64,000 nt of DNA from Orbaceae bacterium lpD04. Its GTDB lineage: Bacteria > Pseudomonadota > Gammaproteobacteria > Enterobacterales > Orbaceae. The translations under genes and the position numbers were made by a program. Each line of letters opens with the position of its first letter. The stretch's first letter is position 1. Below are positions 1-8,936 of the stretch, one piece after another. Where the stretch lies: the NCBI GenBank assembly GCA_036251935.1, contig CP133967.1, positions 277,488 to 341,487 on the forward strand, read 5' to 3'. Under the pieces are notes generated by a model, which searched no databases, was not told the origin of the DNA, and saw only the letters and a list, made by a program, of their open reading frames with translations.

Positions 1-305
1 AATAACTCAGCTATTTTTAATTGTTAAAATGGAAGCGGCTTTAAATCCGTGATTTTAGCGAATCATATTGTAATGCTTTGTTGTTACTGAATCCAGATAA
101 AAAGTAAGATCATTTAAGCCTATTGGCTAAAATTACTGTAAAAAATAAGTAAATTAGCGAATAAATTTTATTCCTGCCTTGTGGTGAAAAATCGTTTGAT
201 AGCAAAGGTGCGACAATAATACTATTATCCATTTTAACATTTATGTATAATTAACGATTATCGGTTTTATATTAATCATTTTGATATTAATAATAGGGAG
301 ATGTA
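1..305. other. AT-rich upstream region of the Sel1 gene
   Basis: No gene is visible. A possible -10 box TATAAT lies at 246-251 without a convincing -35. A good Shine-Dalgarno run, AGGGAGA, sits just before the ATG at 306. The region therefore probably carries the promoter of the following gene. Confidence 0.4.
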
Positions 306-1388
306 ATGAAGCGAATGCACCTATTTGCCTCATTTATATGTTTTGTCGCTTTTGGACATAGTGTTTATGCTCAATCATCTATAGCAGATGACACATTTAC
401 AGGAATTGTAATTAAAGATCCTTCTGCCCTAATCCCATCATTGCTTGCTGCGGCAGAGCAAGGTGAAGCTGATGCACAATATTCTTTAGCTAATATTTAT
501 CAACAAGGGCTCGGGGTTGATATTAATTATGTTAAAGCGGCATTTTGGTATAAAAAAGCCGCTGTTCAGGGAATGGCTAAAGCGCAAAATAATCTTGCTA
601 ATCTTTATGCCGATGGTTTAGGTGTCGAGCATAATTTAGCGAAAGCATTTGAATATTATAAAAAAGCCGCTGATCAGAATCTCGCTTTGGGACAATATAA
701 TTTAGCATTAACTTATCAAAATGGTCTGGGCACAAAAAGGAATATCTTGAGCGCAATTGAGTGGTTCAAAAAAGCTGGAGAACAAGGTGTTTCAGATGCC
801 AATCTTAATATTGGCTTAATCTATTTTTTTGGTGACGGAGTTAGTGAAGATAAGGTAAATGCTGCAAATTGGTTTAGCCGAGCAGCTAAAGATAATAATA
901 TTGAAGCATTATATTATTTAGCTATTATGTCGGAAAAAGGTGAGGGAATAACGCAAGATTATCTTGCCGCGATTTACTTTTATACTGAATCAGCACAGCG
1001 TGGCTATATTCCAGCCATGTATAATCTTGGGATTATGTACGCGACAGGTACAGGAACCAAGCCTGATAATGAAAAAGCTGCTTATTGGTTTACTCAGGCC
1101 GCAAAGGCCGGTAATGTTGATGCTCAATATAGTATAGGTGTTATGTATGATGTAGGATGCGGGGTTGTTCAAGACTCAGTAAAAGCAGTTGAGTGGTATA
1201 AAAAGGCCGCAGAGCAAGGAAGTGTAGATGCTCAATATAACCTAGCAATTAAGTATTTAGATGGAATTGGAATTGCCCAGAATAAAGAACGCGCTATTTA
1301 TTGGTTTACAAAAGCTGCCGAACAAGAGGATGAAGATGCTAAGGATAATCTTGCTGAATTATTGAAAATAGATGAATATGCTGAGTGA
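306..1388 (+). CDS. Secreted Sel1-repeat (SLR/TPR-like) protein
   Basis: The first ~22 residues form a signal peptide ending near VYA-QSS, so the protein is exported. The remainder is a tandem array of about eight 36-residue Sel1-like repeats with the typical pattern A-x-x-x-Y-x-L-G...G-x-G...A-x-x-W-x-x-K-A-A-x-x-G. Examples are AEWYKKAAEQG-like units near residues 55, 90, 125, 160, 200, 235, 270 and 305. Sel1 repeats build solenoids that bind partner proteins; periplasmic members act as adaptors or inhibitors in envelope signalling and in host interaction. The partner cannot be read from sequence. The gene stands alone, with an AGGGAGA ribosome site before the ATG, and it converges on ppc with a shared hairpin terminator between them. 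Confidence 0.85.
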   Translation: MKRMHLFASFICFVAFGHSVYAQSSIADDTFTGIVIKDPSALIPSLLAAAEQGEADAQYSLANIYQQGLGVDINYVKAAFWYKKAAVQGMAKAQNNLANLYADGLGVEHNLAKAFEYYKKAADQNLALGQYNLALTYQNGLGTKRNILSAIEWFKKAGEQGVSDANLNIGLIYFFGDGVSEDKVNAANWFSRAAKDNNIEALYYLAIMSEKGEGITQDYLAAIYFYTESAQRGYIPAMYNLGIMYATGTGTKPDNEKAAYWFTQAAKAGNVDAQYSIGVMYDVGCGVVQDSVKAVEWYKKAAEQGSVDAQYNLAIKYLDGIGIAQNKERAIYWFTKAAEQEDEDAKDNLAELLKIDEYAE

Positions 1389-1393
1389 ACATA

Positions 1394-1419
1394 AAAATTG
1401 GCACTTTTGTGCCAATTTT
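1394..1419. terminator. Bidirectional terminator between the Sel1 gene and ppc
   Basis: A perfect 11-bp stem (AAAATTGGCAC / GTGCCAATTTT) closes a TTTT loop. The stem ends in a T run on both strands, so it can end transcription of both convergent genes, which stop 5 bp and 10 bp away. Confidence 0.85.
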
Positions 1420-1428
1420 ATCCGCTGT

Positions 1429-4068
1429 TTAACCAGAGTTACGCATCCCTGCCGCAATTCCGGATATTGTTATCATAAGAGCCTGTTCTACCGTCGAATC
1501 TTCGTCATGATTTCTACGTGATCGCTCAAGTAGTTCTATCTGTAATAAATTAAGCGGCTCAATATAACTATTCCTTAGTGCTACTGACTCAGCTATCCAA
1601 GGTAAATCTGCCATTAAACTATCATCATCAGTAATTTGTAGGACCGTTTCAATATCTTTTTTTAACATTTGACATAGTTCATCACCTAAATACCACATAG
1701 GCTGTTGAACTAAACGTTTTTCATAGTGTTGATATATATTTGTATCCGCTTTAGCATAAACCATTTCTAACATACCTAGCCTAGTATTAAAAAATGGCCA
1801 ATTATGGTACATCTCTTTTAGTAATGATTCTTTGCCATTTGTCATTGCGAGCTGTAAAGCTGCTCCTGCACCAAGCCAAGATGGCAACATTAAGCGGTTT
1901 TGTGTCCAAGCAAAAATCCAAGGGATCGCGCGTAAACTCTCAATTCCACCACCACTTTTGCGTTTTTGAGGACGTGAACCTAGAGGTAAACGTGCTAGCT
2001 CAATTTCCGGTGTTACTGCTCGGAAATAAGAAACAAATTGTGGCTCTTCGCGAATATAGTGTCGATAGCATTTACAAGATGTTTCAGACATTTCATCCAT
2101 AATTTCGCGCCATGCTTGTTTTGGATTTGGTGGTGGTAATAAGTTTGCTTGTAATATCGCTGATGCATAGAGCATTAAGCTACTAAGTGCAACCTCTGGT
2201 AGGCCTAACTTAAATCTGATCATTTCGCCTTGCTCTGTTACTCTAAGCCCTCCCTTTAAAGAACCTGGCGGTTGAGATAACAATGCCGCATGAGCCGGAG
2301 CACCTCCACGGCCGATAGTACCACCTCGCCCATGAAATAGAGTAAGTTCAATATCATTTTCGGCAAAAAGTTTAACGAGTTCCTCTTGTGAGCGATACTG
2401 TGCCCATGATGCCGCAAGCGTTCCTGCATCTTTAGCTGAGTCAGAATAACCGATCATCACCATTTGTTTACCTGCTATTTTGTTTTTATACCAAGCAATA
2501 TCAAGTAATTTTTGCATAACTGGCTTGGCATTATTAAGATCATCAAGGGTTTCAAAAAGTGGTACGACAGGAATATTCTTTTTACAATTAGTGGATTTTA
2601 ATAATAGATATACGGCAAGAATATCAGAAGGTTTTTTTGCCATCGAAATGACGTAAGCTGCGATCGATTCTTCACCGGCTTTGGCGATCACTTTGCAAGT
2701 ATCAAATACTTCTTTAACTGATTCATCTGGTTGCCACAGGTAAGGTAATAAAGGACGATTTGAGGCGAGTTCTGATAATAAAAATTGTTGTTTTTCATCT
2801 TCGGACCAATCGGCATAACTACCAATATTTAACTCTTGCGTTAAGGCATTAAGCGCCTCTGTGTGTAAAGCACTATCTTGCCTTATATCTAAGCGGGTGA
2901 GTTGTAGACCGAAACTTTTTATACGACGCAAAGTATCTAACAGTGGTCCATGAGCAATTGTTGACATACCACATGCTATTAATGAGTTGTAACAAGCATA
3001 AAGCGGCTGCCATAGTTGCTCATTTTTTATCAAAACATCAGTTGGAGCAGGTAATTCTTCTTCGTTTAACAATGATGTTAGGTAAAAGTGAGTACTTACT
3101 AATTTTGTACGCAACATTTTCATAACCATTCGATATGGTTCGGCATATTCTTGGTTGGCATCTAAATACTGCAAAACTTCGTCAGTACATTCTGACATTG
3201 ATAATTCACGAACAAGCACTTGGATATCCGCTAAAAATAAATCAATGGCTTTAAGCCTAGCTTGTAACATTACTTTTGCTGTTATGTTTGCTGTCACATT
3301 TGGGTTTCCATCGCGATCTCCGCCCATCCATGAGGTAAATTTTATTGGTGCATGTTCAACGGGCAGCTGCTTATCAAAAGCATCAACAAGCTGATCATTA
3401 AACTCCCTTAAAAAAAGAGGCACACCTTGCCATAGGCTATCTTCAATTACCGAAAATCCCCATTTAGCTTCATCAAGTGGAGTTGGACGATTCTTACGAA
3501 TTTCGTCGGTATACCAAGCTTGACAGACTAGTTGACGTAGCCTGCGCATGATGCGATCTTTTTCATAATCGGCTAAATCGTCATGATCGAGTTGTGCTAA
3601 GCAGGAATTTATTGATGTATAAGTATTAATTAGCGTTCTACGATTTATTTCGGTTGGGTGCGCGGTTAAAACGAGCTCAATAGAGAGTTTCCCAATTGCC
3701 TTACCAATCTCATCTTCATTGATATTTTGTGATTTTAATGTGTTAAATAATTCTGTTAGTTTCAAGGGACTACTTGCCGCTTCACCATGAGGTGATATAC
3801 CGTAATGATCTGCCGCAGTATTTGCTAAATTTAGGAACTGATTGAAAGCTCTTGCTATTGGTAGTAGCTCTTCATTACTTAAATTTCTAACTAAATTAAG
3901 TAGTTTATCATGGGCGTTATTATCACCTTGCTGGCTAAGCTTCGCTAGCTGCCTAATATTTTCAACTTGTTCTAGTGTTTCTTTACCCGCAGCGCGTTGT
4001 ATGGCATCACCTAATAGAGTACCAAGCATATTGACATTATTTGTCATTAATGAGTAAGCAGTTTTCAT
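1429..4068 (-). CDS. ppc: Phosphoenolpyruvate carboxylase
   Basis: This enzyme makes oxaloacetate from phosphoenolpyruvate and bicarbonate, replenishing the TCA cycle in the cytosol. At 879 residues it matches the usual length of the bacterial enzyme. Catalytic signatures are all present: VLTAHPTE with the key His at residue 137, [18 protein letters not shown], the second catalytic loop [20 protein letters not shown], and the conserved C-terminal tail ending GMRNSG that carries the catalytic and allosteric region. The start at MKTAYS is preceded by a weak AAGGATCC-type ribosome site. The gene is monocistronic, convergent with the Sel1 gene and divergent from nuoJ. Confidence 0.98.
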   Translation of the reverse strand: MKTAYSLMTNNVNMLGTLLGDAIQRAAGKETLEQVENIRQLAKLSQQGDNNAHDKLLNLVRNLSNEELLPIARAFNQFLNLANTAADHYGISPHGEAASSPLKLTELFNTLKSQNINEDEIGKAIGKLSIELVLTAHPTEINRRTLINTYTSINSCLAQLDHDDLADYEKDRIMRRLRQLVCQAWYTDEIRKNRPTPLDEAKWGFSVIEDSLWQGVPLFLREFNDQLVDAFDKQLPVEHAPIKFTSWMGGDRDGNPNVTANITAKVMLQARLKAIDLFLADIQVLVRELSMSECTDEVLQYLDANQEYAEPYRMVMKMLRTKLVSTHFYLTSLLNEEELPAPTDVLIKNEQLWQPLYACYNSLIACGMSTIAHGPLLDTLRRIKSFGLQLTRLDIRQDSALHTEALNALTQELNIGSYADWSEDEKQQFLLSELASNRPLLPYLWQPDESVKEVFDTCKVIAKAGEESIAAYVISMAKKPSDILAVYLLLKSTNCKKNIPVVPLFETLDDLNNAKPVMQKLLDIAWYKNKIAGKQMVMIGYSDSAKDAGTLAASWAQYRSQEELVKLFAENDIELTLFHGRGGTIGRGGAPAHAALLSQPPGSLKGGLRVTEQGEMIRFKLGLPEVALSSLMLYASAILQANLLPPPNPKQAWREIMDEMSETSCKCYRHYIREEPQFVSYFRAVTPEIELARLPLGSRPQKRKSGGGIESLRAIPWIFAWTQNRLMLPSWLGAGAALQLAMTNGKESLLKEMYHNWPFFNTRLGMLEMVYAKADTNIYQHYEKRLVQQPMWYLGDELCQMLKKDIETVLQITDDDSLMADLPWIAESVALRNSYIEPLNLLQIELLERSRRNHDEDSTVEQALMITISGIAAGMRNSG

Positions 4069-4607
4069 GGGGATCCTTATGATTTATAACTCGAGAATAA
4101 GAACTTCAATTCACATCTTGCCGATCTAAAATTTATAGTTAATTTTTGTTAAAAATAAGTTAAAGAGACTATTTATATATCTAACTTAAGTGCAATATAT
4201 ACTTACGTTTAAATTTTGCTTAGTCTCGAATGATATCTTGTGATACTTTATAATAATGCTATAGCAAAATTAAATTATAAAAATTTATATCGAGATATAT
4301 GTTACTATTTTTAGTTATGACAAAGCTTCAACAGCAATAAGTAATTGAGGTTAATAATATTTTTTTATTGTCTAATAAGATTATAAAATAGCAAATAATT
4401 ACATCTCTCATTAGCACTTAAGAGCTTGTAATGATAAATTAACTAGACTTTTCGTTTGATAAGCATAAAAATAAGTTAATAAATTCAATCATTATTTAAT
4501 TTACCTAAATATTCATCACTTGGCTGTTGATAATCAGGGGATGCTTGATTATGATTAATTTTTCATATTAGCTGATTTAAATATAAGATAACAATTTGGA
4601 TAAGTAG
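4069..4607. other. Intergenic region between ppc and nuoJ
   Basis: The 539 bp between two divergent genes is very AT-rich and has no ORF or RNA gene that I can support. It must hold the ppc promoter and, if nuoJKLMN is expressed on its own, the nuoJ promoter. A TATAAT at 4249-4254 is a possible -10 reading towards nuoJ, but I see no matching -35. No trace of nuoI or of any other peripheral-arm complex I gene is present upstream of nuoJ. Confidence 0.5.
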
Positions 4608-5174
4608 ATGGTTTCTATTTTTTATATTGCTGCGATTATTACTGTTTTAGCAAGTATTAAAGTAATTACAAGCACTCAATCAATGAGCGCACTTTTATAT
4701 TTTGTCATTTCCCTGTTAGCAACTGCGGTTGTATTTTTTATCATGGATGCGTATTTTTCTGCTGCTTTGGTTCTAGTTCTTTTTGTTGGCGCAGTTTCAT
4801 TAACCTTCCTTTCTGTTCTTTCTTTAATAAATCTTCGTAAAGACGCTGTTGAGCAGAACAAACGAGGAATTAGTCCTAAAATTTGGTTGGGCCCGTTAAT
4901 TCTAGTCTTTGTATTATTTGTTACATTGATTTATGGTATTTTGAGCACGGATTATTCCGCTTTGCCAGCTAATCATATCGATAATATGAATATAACCGAT
5001 CTACTGTTTGGCCCTTATATTTTAGTTATCGAATTAGCTGTATTATTATTACTTTGTACATTGGTTATCACCTACCATTTTATCCATCGTTTATATATTA
5101 ATAATAACGCATCGAATTTATTGCCCGAAAATGATCCTCATCGTGGAGAAGAAAATGATCCCACTAATGCATAG
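4608..5174 (+). CDS. nuoJ: NADH-quinone oxidoreductase subunit J, divergent
   Basis: NuoJ is a membrane-arm subunit of complex I (ND6 homologue) that links the quinone site to the antiporter-like subunits. At 188 residues with five hydrophobic segments, it aligns without gaps to E. coli NuoJ from memory over the first 70 residues. The third helix normally carries a conserved Glu55 and Tyr59 at the flexible pi-bulge. Here they read Val55 and Phe59, while Gly61 is kept. The gene is the first of nuoJKLMN; its 3' end overlaps nuoK by 20 bp, so translation is coupled. The ribosome site is weak. Identity is secure; whether it works in a proton-pumping enzyme is doubtful given its neighbours. Confidence 0.9.
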   Translation: MVSIFYIAAIITVLASIKVITSTQSMSALLYFVISLLATAVVFFIMDAYFSAALVLVLFVGAVSLTFLSVLSLINLRKDAVEQNKRGISPKIWLGPLILVFVLFVTLIYGILSTDYSALPANHIDNMNITDLLFGPYILVIELAVLLLLCTLVITYHFIHRLYINNNASNLLPENDPHRGEENDPTNA

Positions 5175-5457
5175 TTTAATTTTTGCTACAACATTATTTG
5201 TTATCGGTTTGTTTGGCGCACTGACTCGCCGAAATTTCCTTTTTTTATTATTAAGCTTGATGGTCATGATTAATGGTGCTGTGATTGCGCTTGTTGCGGC
5301 AGGAGCATATTGGCAGCTAGCTGATGGGCAAATTATTTCTACTTTAGCGCTAAGTACCGCGTTGGCGGAATCTTGTATTGGGCTTGCGTTATTGGTGAAA
5401 ATATTTCATCGCAGGAAAACCGTTAATATTGATGCATTGAGTGAAATGAAAGGATGA
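5155..5457 (+). CDS. nuoK: NADH-quinone oxidoreductase subunit K lacking Glu36
   Basis: NuoK (ND4L homologue) is a three-helix membrane subunit of complex I. I place the start at 5155, giving 100 residues as in other bacteria. The GGAG at 5145-5148 has good spacing to that ATG, and the earlier ATG at 5131 would add eight unrelated residues. The protein begins MIPLMHSL and ends with the family signature NIDALSEMKG. Two buried glutamates carry protons in this subunit: Glu72 is present (ALAESCIGLALL), but Glu36, normally in a GLEIMIN motif, is Met36 (SLMVMIN). The start lies inside nuoJ and the stop overlaps nuoL as ATGA. Confidence 0.93.
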   Translation: MIPLMHSLIFATTLFVIGLFGALTRRNFLFLLLSLMVMINGAVIALVAAGAYWQLADGQIISTLALSTALAESCIGLALLVKIFHRRKTVNIDALSEMKG

Positions 5458-7301
5458 ACTTACTTTATTTAACCATTATTATTCCACTACTTTCTTTTAT
5501 AGTGTTGGTATGTTTAGGTCGTAATATCCGCAAAGAAAGTATTATTGTTATTGGTATTAGCACAATCATATTATTGTGTTTATTGATGGCATTTGTTTTT
5601 ATTGATTATCAAGCAAATATTATTCCAGATACCTCTTTAATTTATTCTCGCTTTTTATGGGAATGGTTCACTGTTGGTACAACTAAAATATCTATTTCGC
5701 TTCAACTAGATGGCCTATCGCTAGTATTCTTAATTATTATCTCTTTCTTTAGTCTGATTATTTATTTCTTTTCAGCTTGTTATTTAAAATCATCCAATGA
5801 TATCTATACGTTTTTTGCTTATAGTAATTTACTGATATCTAGCTTATTTTTGTTGATATTGGCCGATAATTTATTTGTACTTTTTGTCGGTTGGCAAGGG
5901 GTTAGTATTAGCAGCTATTTATTGATGGGGATCTATTATCAGAAACGTAAAATTAGTCTATCGGTAATTAAAGCATTTATTGTTATGTGTGTTTCAGATG
6001 CTTTTTTATTATTAGGTATTTTATTGATCTATAATGAGCTAAATACATTAAATATTCATGAAATTTTAACGCTTGCTAATCAAAATTTAGCAGTCGAATC
6101 TGAAATTGTATTTTGGATCTCAATAACGTTATTTATCGGTGTTATGGGGAAAGCAGGATTATTTCCTTTTCATACCAGTTTTAGTGAAACAGCCCTTGCT
6201 CCAATGCCCGTTATAACACTATTGCAATCAATCACAATGGTAACATCAAGTGGATATTTCGTTTTACGACTAAATCCGTTATTTATGATGTCTAGTGATA
6301 TTTTTGTAATCATGGGTGTTATTTCGGCGGTAGCACTCATTTTTTCTAGTTGCATTTCATTAGTACAAAATGATATTAAAAGCCTCGTTACCTATATCAA
6401 CTTAGGTCAAATCAGTTATATTTTCTTTGTCTTTTCAATACAAAACTGGATTCTTTCGCTTAACTTCATGATTAGTTATAGTGTGACAAGTGCTTTATTA
6501 CTCTTATCGAGTTCTATCTTAATTAAAGTGTGTAATGGTGAGCAAAATATTTATAAGCTAGGTGGCTTATATCATCGCTATCCGATCCTTTATATCGCAT
6601 TTTTACTTTCGGCCGCATCATTGTGCGCAATGCCTTGGGTTATGTCAGCTTTTTATACTAAAGGCGACATTATTTGGGGGCTAATGATGAATAATAAAAT
6701 GGGATTAGGCACGATTGCTTTGGTCGGAATATTATTATCAACATTAAGTATATTAAGATTAATTTTTACTGTTTTTCACCATAAACAAAAATTAACTCAT
6801 TTTTCCGTTGTATCTAAATTAAGTTATGTGCCTTTAGTTATTCTGGCTGTTATGTCTACCGCTGTATTTATTTATATTCCGTTACCGATACAAGGAATTA
6901 TCCCTGCTTTTAATTTAGATACTGAGAATCAATTAATATTACAGCTATTGTTAGCTGCAGTTACAATTCTTGGTATTTTGATTGCTTGTATTTTATTTTT
7001 TGACTCTAATTCTGAAATTAGCGAAATTGCAAATACACCTATCGGTCGAATGGTCTTTAAATTATGGCAAAGCAAATGGCGCTTTGACCAATTATTGCAA
7101 TTTCTATTCGTTCGCCCTTGTCTATATTTAATTGAATTAGTTAAAAAAGATCCACTTTCAAGATGGAATCAATTAGTTACATGGGGAATAAGAAAAATAA
7201 ACTTCCAAATTGAGTTCTTAGAAAATGGACGATTACGCTGGTATATGATGTCAATAGTTGGTGGCAGCATAATCATACTATTATTACTTATTTTAATTTA
7301 A
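5454..7301 (+). CDS. nuoL: NADH-quinone oxidoreductase subunit L with altered proton path
   Basis: NuoL is the distal antiporter-like subunit of complex I, with a long lateral helix at its C-terminus. The 615 residues align to E. coli NuoL with a constant offset of +4 through the channel region. Lys233 (E. coli 229), Asp182 (178) and Lys403 (399) are kept. Glu144 is Gln148 (FVGWQGVS), Arg175 is Cys179, His254 is Gln258, His334 and His338 are Phe338 and Tyr342, Lys342 is Ser346, and Asp400 is Gly404. The C-terminal lateral helix and the ENGRLRWY motif are intact and the frame is open, so the gene is under selection rather than decaying. The start overlaps the nuoK stop by 4 bp. Confidence 0.95.
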   Translation: MNLLYLTIIIPLLSFIVLVCLGRNIRKESIIVIGISTIILLCLLMAFVFIDYQANIIPDTSLIYSRFLWEWFTVGTTKISISLQLDGLSLVFLIIISFFSLIIYFFSACYLKSSNDIYTFFAYSNLLISSLFLLILADNLFVLFVGWQGVSISSYLLMGIYYQKRKISLSVIKAFIVMCVSDAFLLLGILLIYNELNTLNIHEILTLANQNLAVESEIVFWISITLFIGVMGKAGLFPFHTSFSETALAPMPVITLLQSITMVTSSGYFVLRLNPLFMMSSDIFVIMGVISAVALIFSSCISLVQNDIKSLVTYINLGQISYIFFVFSIQNWILSLNFMISYSVTSALLLLSSSILIKVCNGEQNIYKLGGLYHRYPILYIAFLLSAASLCAMPWVMSAFYTKGDIIWGLMMNNKMGLGTIALVGILLSTLSILRLIFTVFHHKQKLTHFSVVSKLSYVPLVILAVMSTAVFIYIPLPIQGIIPAFNLDTENQLILQLLLAAVTILGILIACILFFDSNSEISEIANTPIGRMVFKLWQSKWRFDQLLQFLFVRPCLYLIELVKKDPLSRWNQLVTWGIRKINFQIEFLENGRLRWYMMSIVGGSIIILLLLILI

Positions 7302-7308
7302 TCTATTA

Positions 7309-8931
7309 TTGGATGGCTTATCTGTGTTATTTTTGCTTGTTTTTTTACCATTATTAGGTGGATTAGTTGGATGGATAGCTGATGCTTATTTACATCGATC
7401 TTTTACTCGAACTGAACAATGCCTAATTAGTTATAGTAAACGCTCTCGTTTATTAAATAAATTAAATTATGAGCTATGTTGTTATGGTGCTAGCTGGGTT
7501 GCATTATTAACAATGTTTATCACACTAATCATTATTTGTCTTTTGGGCTTCAATGCTTTAGCCGCCTTTTATCAAGGTCAAGATTGGTTTATATCTATTG
7601 ATTTGGAATGGATCCCATTGCTTGGGATCAGATTTCATTTAATTTTAGATGGTTTATCTATTTTGATGAGCCTGCTAATCACCATTATTGTTATTATTGC
7701 AATCTTATATTCTCGTAAAGAAACACCGAGTAGTTCAGGGCTATTTTATTTCTGCTTATTATTTATGACATCGGCAGTAATGATGTCGTTTATGGCAATG
7801 GACTTATTTTTATGGTTTTTCCTATGGGAAGCGATAGCTATTCCGGTTTATTTTCTTATTACACTATGGGGACGACGTGACTCTAGCGCACAATTAACAA
7901 TTAATGGTGCAAGTAAGTTTCTCATTTATACACAAATAAGCAGTTTGTTGATGTTGCTTTCTATTATTTCATTAGCGCTAACTAACTGGCAGTTAACAAA
8001 TCAATGGACATTTGATTATTATATTTTAACTAAAACACCGATTTCAAGTTATGTAGAATTCTTATTAATGCTAGGCTTCCTTGCCGCTTTTATTATTCGT
8101 ATTCCTTTGGTTCCATTCCATAGTTGGTTTATTGATGCCCATATAGAGTCTTCAACCACGGGCTCAATTATGATAAGCGGATTATTAGTTAATACAGCTA
8201 TTTATGGATTGTTAAGATTTGTTATACCTCTTTTCCCTAATGCATCATTAACAATTAGCCCATTAATGTGGGGCTTAAGTTTACTTACTCTTTTTTATTG
8301 TGCCTTTTTATGCTTTAGCCAAAGCGATATTAAACGATTAATCGCTTATGCACACATCGCATTAATGAGTTTTATGACCGCTGTTGTTTATAGTGCTTCT
8401 TTACTTGCTTATCAAGGCATTATTTTACAAATTATTTCAGTAAGTTTGGTTATTGTTGGTTTGTTTATTATTAGTGGGCTGCTAGCTGAGAGATATTCAA
8501 CTCGAAACATCAGTCAATTTTTAGGGTTAAAAGCACATGTTAAATACTTATCAACATTAACACTGTTCTTTATATTTGCAGTATTAGGCGTGCCAGGCAC
8601 AGCTAATTTTGTTGGTAATTTTATGGCTCTAATTGGTAGCTTTGATAGTGCAGCTTATATTGTTATTTTATTAATAATAGGCTTAATTTTACTGGCTGTT
8701 TCAATTATTATCCGCATGCATCCTATTTTTTATGGTGCAACTAATCATTCGTTACCCGATAAAAAAGCAATTTCGCCTAAAGATCTATGCTTATTAATTA
8801 CAATCTTGATTATATTATTTTTTATTGGTTTATATCCTCAATGGGTTCTTGATATGTCTTATCCTGCAGTAAATAAAATACAACACATTTTTAGTAGTGC
8901 ACAAACTAATCTCATTGAAGGGGATGTTTAA
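7309..8931 (+). CDS. nuoM: NADH-quinone oxidoreductase subunit M with altered proton path
   Basis: NuoM is the second antiporter-like subunit of complex I. The 540 residues align to E. coli NuoM with a +30 offset: the N-terminus is longer, with a basic insert near residues 30-55. Glu174 (E. coli Glu144) is kept in the FFLWEAIAIP motif. Lys234 is Arg264, Lys265 is Asn295 (GLLVNTAIYG), the histidines of the SHMGF and IAHGL segments are lost (LMSF; Val378), and Glu407 is Asn437 (NFVGNFM). The family motifs LILDGLS, SDIKRLIAY and GVPGTANF are clear. The frame begins at a TTG at 7309 without a good ribosome site, 7 bp after nuoL, so translational coupling is likely and the exact start is uncertain. 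Confidence 0.93.
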   Translation: MDGLSVLFLLVFLPLLGGLVGWIADAYLHRSFTRTEQCLISYSKRSRLLNKLNYELCCYGASWVALLTMFITLIIICLLGFNALAAFYQGQDWFISIDLEWIPLLGIRFHLILDGLSILMSLLITIIVIIAILYSRKETPSSSGLFYFCLLFMTSAVMMSFMAMDLFLWFFLWEAIAIPVYFLITLWGRRDSSAQLTINGASKFLIYTQISSLLMLLSIISLALTNWQLTNQWTFDYYILTKTPISSYVEFLLMLGFLAAFIIRIPLVPFHSWFIDAHIESSTTGSIMISGLLVNTAIYGLLRFVIPLFPNASLTISPLMWGLSLLTLFYCAFLCFSQSDIKRLIAYAHIALMSFMTAVVYSASLLAYQGIILQIISVSLVIVGLFIISGLLAERYSTRNISQFLGLKAHVKYLSTLTLFFIFAVLGVPGTANFVGNFMALIGSFDSAAYIVILLIIGLILLAVSIIIRMHPIFYGATNHSLPDKKAISPKDLCLLITILIILFFIGLYPQWVLDMSYPAVNKIQHIFSSAQTNLIEGDV

Positions 8932-8936
8932 TTATC

